Assembly (NCBI GenBank): GCA_946479075.1
Contig: CAMLDT010000058.1
Span: 1 to 16,883, forward strand
Direction: 5' to 3'
Origin: an uncultured Polaromonas sp.
Lineage (GTDB): Bacteria > Pseudomonadota > Gammaproteobacteria > Burkholderiales > Burkholderiaceae
Length of the DNA: 16,883 bases
The stretch's first letter is position 1. Every line of letters begins with the position of its first letter. Below, one piece after another: positions 1-7,310 of this stretch. The notes under the pieces are model-generated. The model was given only the letters and a program-made list of their open reading frames with translations, had not been told where the DNA came from and made no database searches. The translations under genes were made by a program, and so were the position numbers.

Positions 1-395
1 CGCTGCGCGTTGCGCAGGCGGTCACGCGCCAGCTGCAGCGCGTCTTCCGTGCTTGAGAGTTCCTGGCCACGCGCAGCCAGCAGGTCCGTCAGCTGCGCCA
101 CCGTGCGCGACAGGCTGCGCAGTTCGCAGCCCGCTTCGTCGGCGGATGCCGGCGTGCCCGCCAGGCGGCTGACCTGTTGCTGCAGCCGACGCAGCGGGGC
201 ACGCACCAGCCGGTCAGCGGCCCAGCCGGCCAGCACCATGCCCAGCGCCGCCATCGCAAACACCAGGCTGGCCTGCGCACCCACGCCGGTCTCGCTGCCG
301 TGGGCGCGAAGCAAGGCGGGATAAAAAACAGCCACAAACAACGGCAGCAGGCCAATCAGCGCGACCACCACAAGCCGGGTGCGCAAACCTGTCAT
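1..395 (-). CDS. N-terminus of a membrane sensor/signalling protein with HAMP-like linker (partial, runs off left edge)
   Basis: An open frame runs from an ATG at 395 to the left edge without a stop, so 131 codons of the N-terminus are seen. It starts MTGLRTRLVVVALIGLLP. There is one hydrophobic helix at about residues 7-30, a very short external loop, and a second helix at about 42-64. Next comes a HAMP-like stretch (RLVRAPLRRLQQQV, then a polar coiled coil to the window edge). This layout is typical of membrane histidine kinases, diguanylate cyclases or PAS-containing sensors; the output domain lies outside the window, so the class cannot be told. The ATG at 395 is preferred because GGAG sits seven bases upstream; ATGs at 413 and 422 are in frame but have weaker sites. 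The codon pattern (G/C third positions) and clean membrane topology support a real gene. Confidence 0.72.
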   Translation of the reverse strand, partial: MTGLRTRLVVVALIGLLPLFVAVFYPALLRAHGSETGVGAQASLVFAMAALGMVLAGWAADRLVRAPLRRLQQQVSRLAGTPASADEAGCELRSLSRTVAQLTDLLAARGQELSSTEDALQLARDRLRNAQ

Positions 396-527
396 CAACA
401 CTCTCCAGCCCATAGGCTTCATGAAGGCTCTTTCGTGTGTCGCCCGGGTGGGCCGCACGACACCTCCTGCCCGCCTGCGCCGCGTGCAGCCGCAAACAGT
501 GTCCTGCTCAAATCGAGTGTAGCGCTT

Positions 528-547
528 GCGCCGGTGTGTTCCGGCGC
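528..547 (-). terminator. Perfect 7-bp GC hairpin downstream of the DUF2242 gene
   Basis: GCGCCGG (528-534) and CCGGCGC (541-547) form a perfect stem with a six-base loop, about 50 bases past the stop of the minus-strand DUF2242 gene. There is no U-tract on the minus side; on the plus side it is followed by TGCTTTAT. It may stop or stabilise the DUF2242 transcript. The rest of the gap 396-598 shows nothing else I can name. Confidence 0.35.
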
Positions 548-598
548 TGCTTTATCAGGGTTGATACGGTGCCGGGTGGCCACCGGCCATGCAGGCCG

Positions 599-1183
599 TC
601 AGCGGGGCGCTGCGGCGTCGCCCGTGAGGTCGGCGCCCTCATCCATCGTGAGGTAACGCTTGACGAGGTCGAAGAAGCGGTCATAAAACGCATCGGCGGT
701 GATGGTTTCGCTGCCGACCTTGACCATGGCGTCGTTGCTGGAGCTGAATGGCAGGGAGACCGAGCCGATAGCTCCGACACCCAGGCTGGCGGAGTTGTTG
801 CTCTTCTTGAGCGCGTAGCTGTCCTGCAGCGCGGTGACAAAGCCCAGGCTCACCGATTTGTCGGTGGTCTCGGGCGCGCAGACCACACGAATCGACATCT
901 GCAGGTGCGCCTCGGGCTCGGGCTGAAAACTCTTGCTCCCGTCCACCAGGTCTTCGCGTGCGGTGTTGATGATGTAACCCTGGCTCAACAGGGCGCGGCG
1001 CGCGGCTTCGCAGGTTTGCGCCGCCGTCGCATCAAACAGCCGCGAATAGGTGGCGGTGGAGTCGAACTGCTCCTGCAGGGGAAACTGCTTGACGGGAGCG
1101 GCGCAGCCGGCCAGCCACACGCTCAGGCCCACGCCCCAAAGGCTGACAGGCAGGACCTGCGTCAACATCCGGAACAGCTTCAA
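599..1183 (-). CDS. DUF2242 domain-containing lipoprotein
   Basis: A protein of about 194 residues with a lipoprotein signal: MKLFRMLTQ, a hydrophobic core, then LAGC with the lipidated cysteine at residue 27. The mature part (CAAPVKQFPLQEQFDSTATYSR, ending in a conserved Y-x-R-F-F-type tail region AFYDRFFDLVKRYL) matches the DUF2242 family of betaproteobacterial envelope lipoproteins, whose function is unknown. The TTG start at 1183 is chosen because it gives the signal peptide a basic N-region (K2, R5) and has AAGGAG ten bases upstream; the ATG at 1168 gives no basic residue, and the ATG at 1249 lies upstream of that ribosome site. A run of nine T lies just upstream of the ribosome site. 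The gene stands alone, followed by a hairpin at 528-547. Family call is from memory of the sequence type. Confidence 0.8.
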   Translation of the reverse strand: MKLFRMLTQVLPVSLWGVGLSVWLAGCAAPVKQFPLQEQFDSTATYSRLFDATAAQTCEAARRALLSQGYIINTAREDLVDGSKSFQPEPEAHLQMSIRVVCAPETTDKSVSLGFVTALQDSYALKKSNNSASLGVGAIGSVSLPFSSSNDAMVKVGSETITADAFYDRFFDLVKRYLTMDEGADLTGDAAAPR

Positions 1184-1193
1184 GGCCAGAGCA

Positions 1194-1199
1194 CTCCTT
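1194..1199 (-). promoter_or_regulatory. Ribosome binding site deciding a TTG start for the DUF2242 gene
   Basis: AAGGAG on the minus strand, ten bases before TTG at 1183. It is the only good site in the region and lies downstream of the longest possible ATG start, which argues against that start. Confidence 0.45.
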
Positions 1200-1411
1200 C
1201 GAAAAAAAAACCACGTCATCCACACCCGCAGCAGGGTGCTGCAGGGCAAGGATTCAGCCTACCACAGCCACGTGGCAACGCTGAAGGTCCGACAATTTCA
1301 CACACCTGTGACCGCTTCTGCACAGATGCATGACGGCCGCGCCCTTGCGGCGCCATCGGCACGCGGTGGCGGTTCGGACGGCTGGCGCGGCGCTGGTCTA
1401 TCCTCCGCCTC

Positions 1412-2068
1412 ATGACTTCTTCCTTTTTTCAAACAGACCGGCGCCGCGTGCTGCTGGCGGGTCTGGGCGCCGCGCTGCTCACCACCACCGCTTGCTCCCG
1501 GTCTTCGCCCGGCGTTCGCACGCTGCCCGGGGATGCGACGCTGTTGTGCCTTGGTGACTCGCTGACCTTTGGTTATGGCGCCGCCACCGGTGCCAGCTAC
1601 CCCGAGCAGCTGCAACGCCTGACCGGGCATGTGACACAAAACGCCGGCCTCAACGGCGACACGAGCGAGGGCGCGCTCGCACGCCTGCCGGCCCTGCTGA
1701 GCGCCAACACGCCGGGCCTGGTGCTGGTGTCCATCGGTGGCAATGACTTCCTGCGCAGGCTGCCGGTGGAGCGCACCCGCGCGGCGCTGACCCAGCTGGT
1801 CAAGACCGCGCAGGCCACCACACAGGTCGCGCTGATGGCCCAGCCCCGGCCCGAACTGATGGCCGCGGCCATGGGCTCGCTGAAGGACCACGCGGTGTAT
1901 GCCGAGGTGGCTGGCGAAACCGGTGTGCCGCTGTTCGAGGGCGGCTGGTCGCATGTGTTGTCGCGCGCGGAGCTGCGCTCCGACCAGATCCACGCCAACA
2001 GCGAGGGCTACCAGGTTTTTGCCGAACGTCTGACCGCCTGGTTGCGCCAGATGAAGTTCGTGGCATAA
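1412..2068 (+). CDS. SGNH/GDSL-family hydrolase (arylesterase / TesA-like lysophospholipase)
   Basis: A 218-residue exported esterase of the SGNH fold. The N-terminus TDRRRVLLAGLGAALLTTTAC resembles a Tat signal (twin Arg at 10-12) and ends in a cysteine at 28 in a non-standard lipobox, so it may be a Tat-exported lipoprotein or simply cleaved. Block I is LCLGDSLTFG with nucleophile Ser50; block II is the NAGLNGDTS region (Gly82); block III is GGND (Asn111); block V is SDQIHAN with Asp191 and His194. All catalytic positions are intact. Family members hydrolyse acyl esters, thioesters or lysophospholipids; the substrate here cannot be read. There is no Shine-Dalgarno sequence: TATCCT lies seven bases before the ATG, which would fit a leaderless message. 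It converges with the zinc-ribbon gene, with a dispersed repeat between the two. Confidence 0.9.
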   Translation: MTSSFFQTDRRRVLLAGLGAALLTTTACSRSSPGVRTLPGDATLLCLGDSLTFGYGAATGASYPEQLQRLTGHVTQNAGLNGDTSEGALARLPALLSANTPGLVLVSIGGNDFLRRLPVERTRAALTQLVKTAQATTQVALMAQPRPELMAAAMGSLKDHAVYAEVAGETGVPLFEGGWSHVLSRAELRSDQIHANSEGYQVFAERLTAWLRQMKFVA

Positions 2069-2084
2069 ATCCGGCGGCCGGCTT

Positions 2085-2147
2085 GCTATTGTTTCAATAG
2101 CTGCTTACGCCCACCCCACGGGGGCTACAGGCCTTTTTTCCTTGAAT
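2085..2147 (+). repeat. Dispersed intergenic hairpin repeat, copy A
   Basis: The core (2097-2147) begins ATAGCTGCT, contains a hairpin (arms 2108-2113 and 2119-2124, with two of six pairs broken) and ends GGGCTACAG followed by a T-rich tail. By hand count 37 of 51 core bases match copy B at 10335-10385 with no gap. It sits between the convergent SGNH and zinc-ribbon genes, where it could act as a two-way terminator. Confidence 0.7.
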
Positions 2148-2161
2148 CTGGACGAGCGCTG

Positions 2162-2431
2162 TCAGTCGAAGATCTCGCTGAGCCAGGACTTGTGCTTGCG
2201 CGGGTAGCCGCGCTGCTTGTGGCGGTAGTCGGAATCGACGAAGTCCGGGTGCATCTGCTGCGTCACCGGCCGGACAGGCTGCGGCGCGGGCGGCGCCGCC
2301 GACAGTGTGATCAGCTTGTCGAGTTCACCACGGTCCAGCCAGACGCCGCGGCACTGGGGACAGTAGTCAATCTCGACGCCCTGGCGTTCGGACATCAGCA
2401 GGGTGGCATCGGGGCAATGGGGACATTTCAT
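2162..2431 (-). CDS. TFIIB-type zinc-ribbon protein (zf-TFIIB family)
   Basis: An 89-residue cytoplasmic protein. The N-terminal half is a zinc ribbon: MKCPHC gives Cys3 and Cys6, and YCPQCRGVWLDRGEL gives Cys24 and Cys27, followed by the W-L-D-x-G-E-L-D signature of the bacterial zf-TFIIB family. The C-terminal half is a proline-rich linker and a basic, aromatic tail (DSDYRHKQRGYPRKHKSWL) ending in the acidic SEIFD. The molecular role of these small proteins is unknown; the ribbon presumably binds zinc and perhaps nucleic acid or protein. GGAG lies ten bases before the ATG. It lies 46 bases downstream of the HPF-like gene on the same strand, so the two may be co-transcribed. Confidence 0.88.
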   Translation of the reverse strand: MKCPHCPDATLLMSERQGVEIDYCPQCRGVWLDRGELDKLITLSAAPPAPQPVRPVTQQMHPDFVDSDYRHKQRGYPRKHKSWLSEIFD

Positions 2432-2477
2432 CAGGGTGTTCTCCGGAACAATCAGGGGAAGGGTTGGGCCTGCGGCT

Positions 2478-2807
2478 TCAACGCTGGTGGCTGATCACGC
2501 GCTGGGGCGCACGCGGTGGCTGCAGTTTGCGCAGCAAGGCACGCACTGCACGCGCCAGGGCACTTTGGAGCGAAGCGCCCCAGTCGCGGGTGACCGACGT
2601 CACCACCACCGTGCCCGCACCTTCGGCCGTCAGCTCGACCTCGCAGCGCTTGTCGATGCCGCCCTCGGCCCCGGGCACGCCGGAAACCCGGACCCGCGCG
2701 CGCGGCGAGAGCCAGCCCAGCGGCCGGGTGGCCTGCCGCACACGGCGCACCGCGAGGCCGCGCAAGCGCTCCAGCCAGGGTTCGCGTGATTCAAAAATGA
2801 TCTGCAT
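2478..2807 (-). CDS. HPF/RaiA-family ribosome-associated protein (short form)
   Basis: A 109-residue protein beginning MQIIFESREPWLERLRGLA, with a central RVRVSGVPGAEGGIDKRCEVEL segment and a C-terminal basic helix (LARAVRALLRKL). This resembles the short, divergent HPF/RaiA-like proteins of betaproteobacteria, whose relatives bind the 30S subunit and help ribosomes hibernate or resist stress. It lacks the C-terminal dimerisation domain of long HPF. AAGGA is eight bases before the ATG. A possible promoter (2861-2888) and a perfect 15-bp tandem repeat lie in its leader. It is transcribed divergently from the NhaR-type regulator, which might control it. The family call is by pattern; activity is not shown. 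Confidence 0.8.
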   Translation of the reverse strand: MQIIFESREPWLERLRGLAVRRVRQATRPLGWLSPRARVRVSGVPGAEGGIDKRCEVELTAEGAGTVVVTSVTRDWGASLQSALARAVRALLRKLQPPRAPQRVISHQR

Positions 2808-2821
2808 GGCTCATTCCTTTC

Positions 2822-2851
2822 TTTGCTTTGCTTGGGTTTGCTTTGCTTGGG
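2822..2851. repeat. Perfect 15-bp tandem direct repeat in a divergent promoter region
   Basis: TTTGCTTTGCTTGGG occurs twice head to tail (2822-2836, 2837-2851). On the minus strand it lies directly upstream of the ribosome site of the HPF-like gene and would be at the start of that transcript's leader. It could be a duplicated operator or a slippage-prone tract. Confidence 0.85.
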
Positions 2852-2860
2852 GAAAGCCTC

Positions 2861-2888
2861 ACCATACGCAAGGAATGGCTTCTGTAAA
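2861..2888 (-). promoter_or_regulatory. Possible sigma-70 promoter for the HPF-like / zinc-ribbon pair
   Basis: On the minus strand TTTACA (2883-2888) and TATGGT (2861-2866) are separated by 16 bases. The start of transcription would fall near 2853, so the 15-bp tandem repeat would form the first 30 bases of the leader. The match is moderate; inference only. Confidence 0.35.
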
Positions 2889-2928
2889 AGCAGACAATAA
2901 CGAATCCACACTTCACTCAAACCTGACA

Positions 2929-3813
2929 ATGAGCAAGGACTTCAGCTACCACCACCTCTACTACTTCTGGGTGGTTGCCAAGGAAGGCGGCATGACGCGC
3001 GCGGCCGACCGGCTCGGCATGGCGGTGCAGACAGTCAGCACCCAGGTGCGCGAACTGGAGCGCTCGCTCGGTTATGCGCTGCTCAGGCCCGAAGGCCGCG
3101 GCCTGGCGCTGACGGATGCCGGCAGCGCCGCCTTGCGGCAGGCCGAGCAGATCTTCCAGCTCGGTGAGCAATTGCCGGCGCTGGTGCGCGACGCCGGCAG
3201 CGCGCCTGCGGTGCGCCTGGCGGTCGGCATCTCCGACGGGCTGCCCAAGCTGGCGGTGCGGCGCCTGATGCAGCCCGTCATGCACGAACCCCGGCTGCGG
3301 CTGGTGTGCCATGAGGACGAGTTCGATGACCTGCTCGGCGACCTGGCACTGCACCGGCTCGACGTGATCCTGGCCGACCGTCCGGCACCGGCCAACCCCA
3401 ACGTCAAGGTTTACAGCCATCCGCTGGGCGCATCGACCCTGGCCTGGTATGCGGCGCCGGCCTTGCACGCCGCCGCGCGCAAGGGCTTTCCGCAGTCGCT
3501 GGGGAATGTCCCGGTGCTGCTGCCCACCAGCCACGGCGCGGTGCGTGTGCCCATCAACCAGTGGTTTGAACGCCTGGGCATCACCCCCCGGCTGGTGGGC
3601 GAATTCGAGGACAACGCCCTGCTCAAGACCTTCGGCGCAGCCGGCATGGGGGTGTTTCCCGCCGCAGAAATGGTGCACGACGAGCTGACCGCGCGGTATG
3701 GCGTCAAACGTGTCGGCCCCTGTGAGGGCGTGGAGCAGCATTTTTTTGCGATTGCGGCACACAAAAAGCTGCTGCATCCGCTGGTGCAAAAACTGCTGCC
3801 CACCGCGCCATAA
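2929..3813 (+). CDS. nhaR: LysR-family transcriptional regulator, NhaR type
   Basis: A 294-residue LysR-type regulator. The winged helix-turn-helix is at about residues 5-65 (YHHLYYFWVVAKEGGMTRAA, then QTVSTQVRELERSLG), followed by a linker helix and a periplasmic-binding-protein-like effector domain. Residues that set NhaR apart from other LysR proteins are present: HLYYFW near the N-terminus, DVILADRP in the middle, and GEFEDNALLKTFGAAGMGVF late in the effector domain. In enterobacteria NhaR senses sodium and activates the antiporter gene nhaA; no antiporter is in this window, so the target here is unknown. The first obvious candidate is the divergent HPF-like gene 121 bases away. No Shine-Dalgarno precedes the ATG at 2929; an in-frame ATG at 2876 would add 18 residues before MSKDFSYHH and is less likely. 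Confidence 0.9.
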   Translation: MSKDFSYHHLYYFWVVAKEGGMTRAADRLGMAVQTVSTQVRELERSLGYALLRPEGRGLALTDAGSAALRQAEQIFQLGEQLPALVRDAGSAPAVRLAVGISDGLPKLAVRRLMQPVMHEPRLRLVCHEDEFDDLLGDLALHRLDVILADRPAPANPNVKVYSHPLGASTLAWYAAPALHAAARKGFPQSLGNVPVLLPTSHGAVRVPINQWFERLGITPRLVGEFEDNALLKTFGAAGMGVFPAAEMVHDELTARYGVKRVGPCEGVEQHFFAIAAHKKLLHPLVQKLLPTAP

Positions 3814-3885
3814 CACGGCGCCCCGCGCGACATGGGGAAAGCCCCGGGGCACCAGCGGCGCCAGCCGATTACGATGTGCCGTGTT

Positions 3886-3961
<76 letters not shown>

Positions 3962-4175
3962 CACGTCTCATCTGCGCCTTCTCACGGGTAGCCGCCATCC
4001 AGGGCGTGCACTCCGGAGGCGTTACAAAACTCAACAAATTTGCCGCTCGGATTCGTCCGAATGCGGGAGGACAAGCCCTGCGCGCCTCGCTACACTTCGC
4101 GCCAGTTTCCAGCCGCAGAACCCACTGGTGAGAAAGATGTCAGCGGGGGAATCTGGGTAAAAACAGGACAAACAA

Positions 4176-5708
4176 ATGGCCCATGAAGTGATCGTGCAGG
4201 CAGCCTATATGACCGGCGACATGTTTGGTGTCGCCGCGGCGCTGGCCCTGGACCCCGACTTGCGCGTGCTGGTCGTGTCAGACACCAACGACCGGAAAAA
4301 CGTCGAGAAGATGGTGGCGTTTTACAAGCAGTCCGAACAGGCCGCCTCGCCGCCCAAAGCCAACGACGCCGCATATTACGCCAGCCTGATCCGCACGGAG
4401 ACCGATGTCGGACGACTCAACTCGATCAGGGCCGCAGCCGCTTTGCCGCTGACCGGAGGCGTGCCACGCCGGGTCACGCCCGCACGCACGCGGGTGGCCA
4501 CACTGGAGGCCACCAACAGCCGCACCTTCTACAAGTCCCTGCATGAGCCGGGCCACAAGGACCGGGCCGCCAGCCTGGAGACGGTGCGCAAAAAGTTCGG
4601 CTTCGCCCGCACCAGCGACTTCAGGATCAAGGCCATGGGCCATTCCACGGCCATCGTCCAGAAAAACTTCGCGGCAGAGCGAACCATCCAGGACAACCTC
4701 CGTGTCCACAAGAAACTCACCGACCGCTGGGAGATCGAGGACTTCGATGAGCTCGGCATACAGCGTTTCCTGAGCCGCAAGGGCATCATCACCACCGGCA
4801 AATATGCTTTCGTCTGGATCCGTCAGAGCGGCGTCAACGGCGGCGCGCACCCGGAGCTGGACTCCGCACGCGCGGCCTGGACGCAGTTGATCGACGCGCT
4901 GGACAAAAGCATTACACCGGTCATTGTGGGTGACCGCTTCCCGAGCATGGACGGGCTGAGCAAGACCAAAAGGGAAATTCGCGACCTCACCGAGTTCTGG
5001 AAGGACATTCCCTTTTGCCTGTACACCCCGGGGCAGAAAGTGCTGGATGCCTACCCGACCCGGTTTCTCAAGGGCGAGGGACGTCGGGCGCAATTCACGC
5101 TGTTTTCGTATATGCGCCGAGCCGGGTACAAAGTCGTGCATGTGGGCATGCGCAGCGGCGTGCTTGAATCGGTCGCGCTGATGGGGCAATCGGTGGTGTA
5201 CATGGAGCAGATCCACAACCCGCAACAGGCCAGGATCGAAGGCTTGGCCCAAAGCATGGGCACCTTTGAACGCATGGAACTGAGCGCCCTGCCCATCGAG
5301 CGCGGGAATGCCGCGTACGACCTCAACCGCCGCGCCTGGGAAGACATGAAATATGACAACGTCGGAAAACTCGCGACTGCTGCCGGCGAACATCCACGCA
5401 CCATGTCTGATCGCATTCGCGTACTGGAAGCGGATTGGGCGGTGATCAACACCTTTGCGAAGTACGAGCAGAAGTTCGTCGAACTGTCCCGGCCAGTTTG
5501 GGCCCGCTCCTACCCTTCGGTTAACAAATGGGAAGACTACAAGAAGAACAACGCGCTCTGGTGGGGCAATGTCACCAAGGCCCTGAAAGCCGTGTTTGAC
5601 ATACCTATCCAACAGAACGCCCAGGCCTTTGCCGCGGAAACATTCACCGATACCGACCTGGTAAAGGTGACAAAAAGAATCAATACCCTGCTTTCGAGCC
5701 CGACCTGA
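4176..5708 (+). CDS. Protein of unknown function, 510 aa, possible GT-B-like C-terminal region
   Basis: I do not recognise this family. The protein is soluble, with no signal peptide or membrane helix. Residues 1-40 (VIVQAAYMTGDMFGVAAALA, then LRVLVVSDTND) look like a first Rossmann-type strand-helix-strand. Residues 208-350 look like a second one: YAFVWIRQSG (210-219), ITPVIVGDRFP (246-256), PFCLYTPGQ (279-287) and KVVHVGMRSGVLESVALMGQ (319-338), followed by SVVYMEQ. A small residue followed by S-G-x-x-E and then a hydrophobic strand is reminiscent of the donor-binding site of GT-B glycosyltransferases, so a sugar-transfer role is a guess. The C-terminal 130 residues are rich in W, Y and K. 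AGGA lies eight bases before the ATG. The 214-base gap to the tRNA holds no gene, only a short ATTCG/CGAAT inverted repeat. Two 60-base lines I counted are 55-58% GC, against 70-73% for lines in the next two genes, which suggests transfer. Confidence 0.85.
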   Translation: MAHEVIVQAAYMTGDMFGVAAALALDPDLRVLVVSDTNDRKNVEKMVAFYKQSEQAASPPKANDAAYYASLIRTETDVGRLNSIRAAAALPLTGGVPRRVTPARTRVATLEATNSRTFYKSLHEPGHKDRAASLETVRKKFGFARTSDFRIKAMGHSTAIVQKNFAAERTIQDNLRVHKKLTDRWEIEDFDELGIQRFLSRKGIITTGKYAFVWIRQSGVNGGAHPELDSARAAWTQLIDALDKSITPVIVGDRFPSMDGLSKTKREIRDLTEFWKDIPFCLYTPGQKVLDAYPTRFLKGEGRRAQFTLFSYMRRAGYKVVHVGMRSGVLESVALMGQSVVYMEQIHNPQQARIEGLAQSMGTFERMELSALPIERGNAAYDLNRRAWEDMKYDNVGKLATAAGEHPRTMSDRIRVLEADWAVINTFAKYEQKFVELSRPVWARSYPSVNKWEDYKKNNALWWGNVTKALKAVFDIPIQQNAQAFAAETFTDTDLVKVTKRINTLLSSPT

Positions 5709-5732
5709 GGCCAGTTCAATCCGTTCCGGAAT

Positions 5733-5745
5733 CGGCGAATCGCCG
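5733..5745 (+). terminator. Short hairpin after the orphan gene
   Basis: CGGCG-AAT-CGCCG forms a 5-bp perfect stem with a 3-base loop, 25 bases after the stop. There is no T run. It is followed by an 8-bp direct repeat GTAAAGCT (5745-5752, 5755-5762) with a 10-base period, which could instead mark a regulatory site for the DUF1800 operon. Confidence 0.2.
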
Positions 5746-5820
5746 TAAAGCTCTGTAAAGCTGCCAACGTCTGACGCGGCACGGGCGTTAGGCAGGGGAT
5801 CCTAAAAACTGGAGATCTCC

Positions 5821-7287
5821 ATGCCCGTGCCCCTGCTACCCCTGCTGCCCCCGATTCGCCTCCACCGCACCCACGCCGCTGCGTTGGCAGCCACGGCGCT
5901 TGCCCTTGCCGGTGTGCTGGGCACCAGCCACGCGCTGGCGCAATCCACGGGGGGCAACACCGCTGCGGCCTGGCGCGCCACCTCACGGCTGGGTTACGGG
6001 CCTAGCGCCGCCACCAGCGCGGCCGCGCAGGCCGGCGCCAAAGCCTGGGCGCTGCAGCAGCTTGATGCCGCTTTTGTTGCCAGCCAGCACGCCCCGCGAA
6101 TTCCCGAGGACCTGGCGGCTTTCAACCAGCCCGTGGACCGGATTGCGGCCGGTTTTGCCGCCGAGCGTGAGGCCCGCCGCAGCGCACGTGTTGCGCAGGC
6201 GGGCAACACAGCGGCGCCTATGCCCGCCGACGCGCGCAATTTCAGCCGCGAGATGCAGCAAGACGCCGCCGCCTGGCGGCTGATGGCCTGCAGCGACCCG
6301 GCGCTGGAGCCGCCGCTGCTGGCGCGCATGACGGAGTTCTGGTTCAACCACCTCAATGTGTTTGTCGGCAAGGGTGCGGTGCGGCCTTTTGTCGGGCACT
6401 ACGTGGTCAACGTGATCCGTGCCAACGCCCTGGGCAAATTCGAGGACCTGCTGCTGGCCAGCGCGCAGCACCCGGCCATGCTGCTTTATCTGGACCAGGC
6501 GCGCAGCAACGCGCGCGGCCTGAACGAAAACTACGCGCGTGAGCTGATGGAACTGCACACCCTGGGCGTCAACACGGGTTACACCCAGAGCGACGTGCGT
6601 GAACTTGCGCGCATCCTGACCGGCTGGACCGTGGGCCTGCCGCAGGGCCAGGCTTTCCGCTTTGCCGAGCGCCTGCACGACAAGGGCAACAAGGTCCTGC
6701 TCGGGCGAACCTTCACCGCCAACGGCCAGCGCGAAGGCGAGGAAGCCATCCGCATGCTGGCACGCCACCCCGCCACCGCCCATCGCATCGCACAGCGGCT
6801 GGCGGAAACCTTTGTGAGTGACCAGCCTCCCCAGGCCTTGACCGACCGGCTGGCAGACACCTTCCTGCGCACGCAGGGCGACATCCGCGCCGTGATGCGT
6901 GCCCTCATCGATTCCCCCGAGTTCTGGCGTGAAGGCAACAGCCTGTTCAAGACGCCGCTGGACTTTGCCTGCTCGGCGTTGACCGCCGGCGGCGGGGTGC
7001 GGGACCGGCGCGACATCCAGCTCACGCTGGGTTTTCTGGCACAGGCGGGACAACCGATGCACGGCTGGCAGACGCCGGACGGCTACAAGACCGATGCCGC
7101 CACCTGGCTGGCACCGGAAGCCCTGACGCGGCGTGCCGACTACGCCATGGCGCTGGGCGCCCGCATGGCCGAGCCGCTGGACCTGCAAGCGTTTTTGAGC
7201 CCTGCCAGCCGCGAGCGCATCGCCCGCGAAGCACCCGCCCTGCGCACCGGGCTCACGCTGGCCAGCCCTGACTTCATGCGCAAATAA
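5821..7287 (+). CDS. Exported DUF1800 domain-containing protein
   Basis: A 488-residue protein with a Sec-type signal (hydrophobic residues 19-35, cleavage probably after SHALA at 40). The DUF1800 domain fills the rest: WRATSRLGYGP near the start (51-61), EFWFNHLNV (172-180), and the hallmark LNENYARELMELHTLGV (about 234-250) followed by GYTQSDVRELARILTGWT (253-270). The biochemical role of DUF1800 is unknown; family members are secreted or periplasmic and are nearly always encoded just before a DUF1501 protein, as here (23-base gap). GGAG lies six bases before the ATG. It is first in the plus-strand run 5821-9151. Confidence 0.93.
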   Translation: MPVPLLPLLPPIRLHRTHAAALAATALALAGVLGTSHALAQSTGGNTAAAWRATSRLGYGPSAATSAAAQAGAKAWALQQLDAAFVASQHAPRIPEDLAAFNQPVDRIAAGFAAEREARRSARVAQAGNTAAPMPADARNFSREMQQDAAAWRLMACSDPALEPPLLARMTEFWFNHLNVFVGKGAVRPFVGHYVVNVIRANALGKFEDLLLASAQHPAMLLYLDQARSNARGLNENYARELMELHTLGVNTGYTQSDVRELARILTGWTVGLPQGQAFRFAERLHDKGNKVLLGRTFTANGQREGEEAIRMLARHPATAHRIAQRLAETFVSDQPPQALTDRLADTFLRTQGDIRAVMRALIDSPEFWREGNSLFKTPLDFACSALTAGGGVRDRRDIQLTLGFLAQAGQPMHGWQTPDGYKTDAATWLAPEALTRRADYAMALGARMAEPLDLQAFLSPASRERIAREAPALRTGLTLASPDFMRK

Positions 7288-7310
7288 ACCCATCGCACGC
7301 GGAGACCCTC

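Noticed and set aside
437..1333. A 298-codon plus-strand frame opposite the DUF2242 gene
   Set aside because: It overlaps a lipoprotein gene with signal and lipobox; the translation has no domain.
2464..2928. Upstream extension of the nhaR frame to 2464
   Set aside because: It runs antisense through the HPF-like gene; NhaR homologs begin close to the YHHLYYFW segment.
4278..5612. Long antisense open frame opposite the 510-aa orphan gene
   Set aside because: The plus-strand frame has a ribosome site, protein-like strand and helix patterns and a full-length span; the minus frame is rich in H, R and G without recognisable domains.
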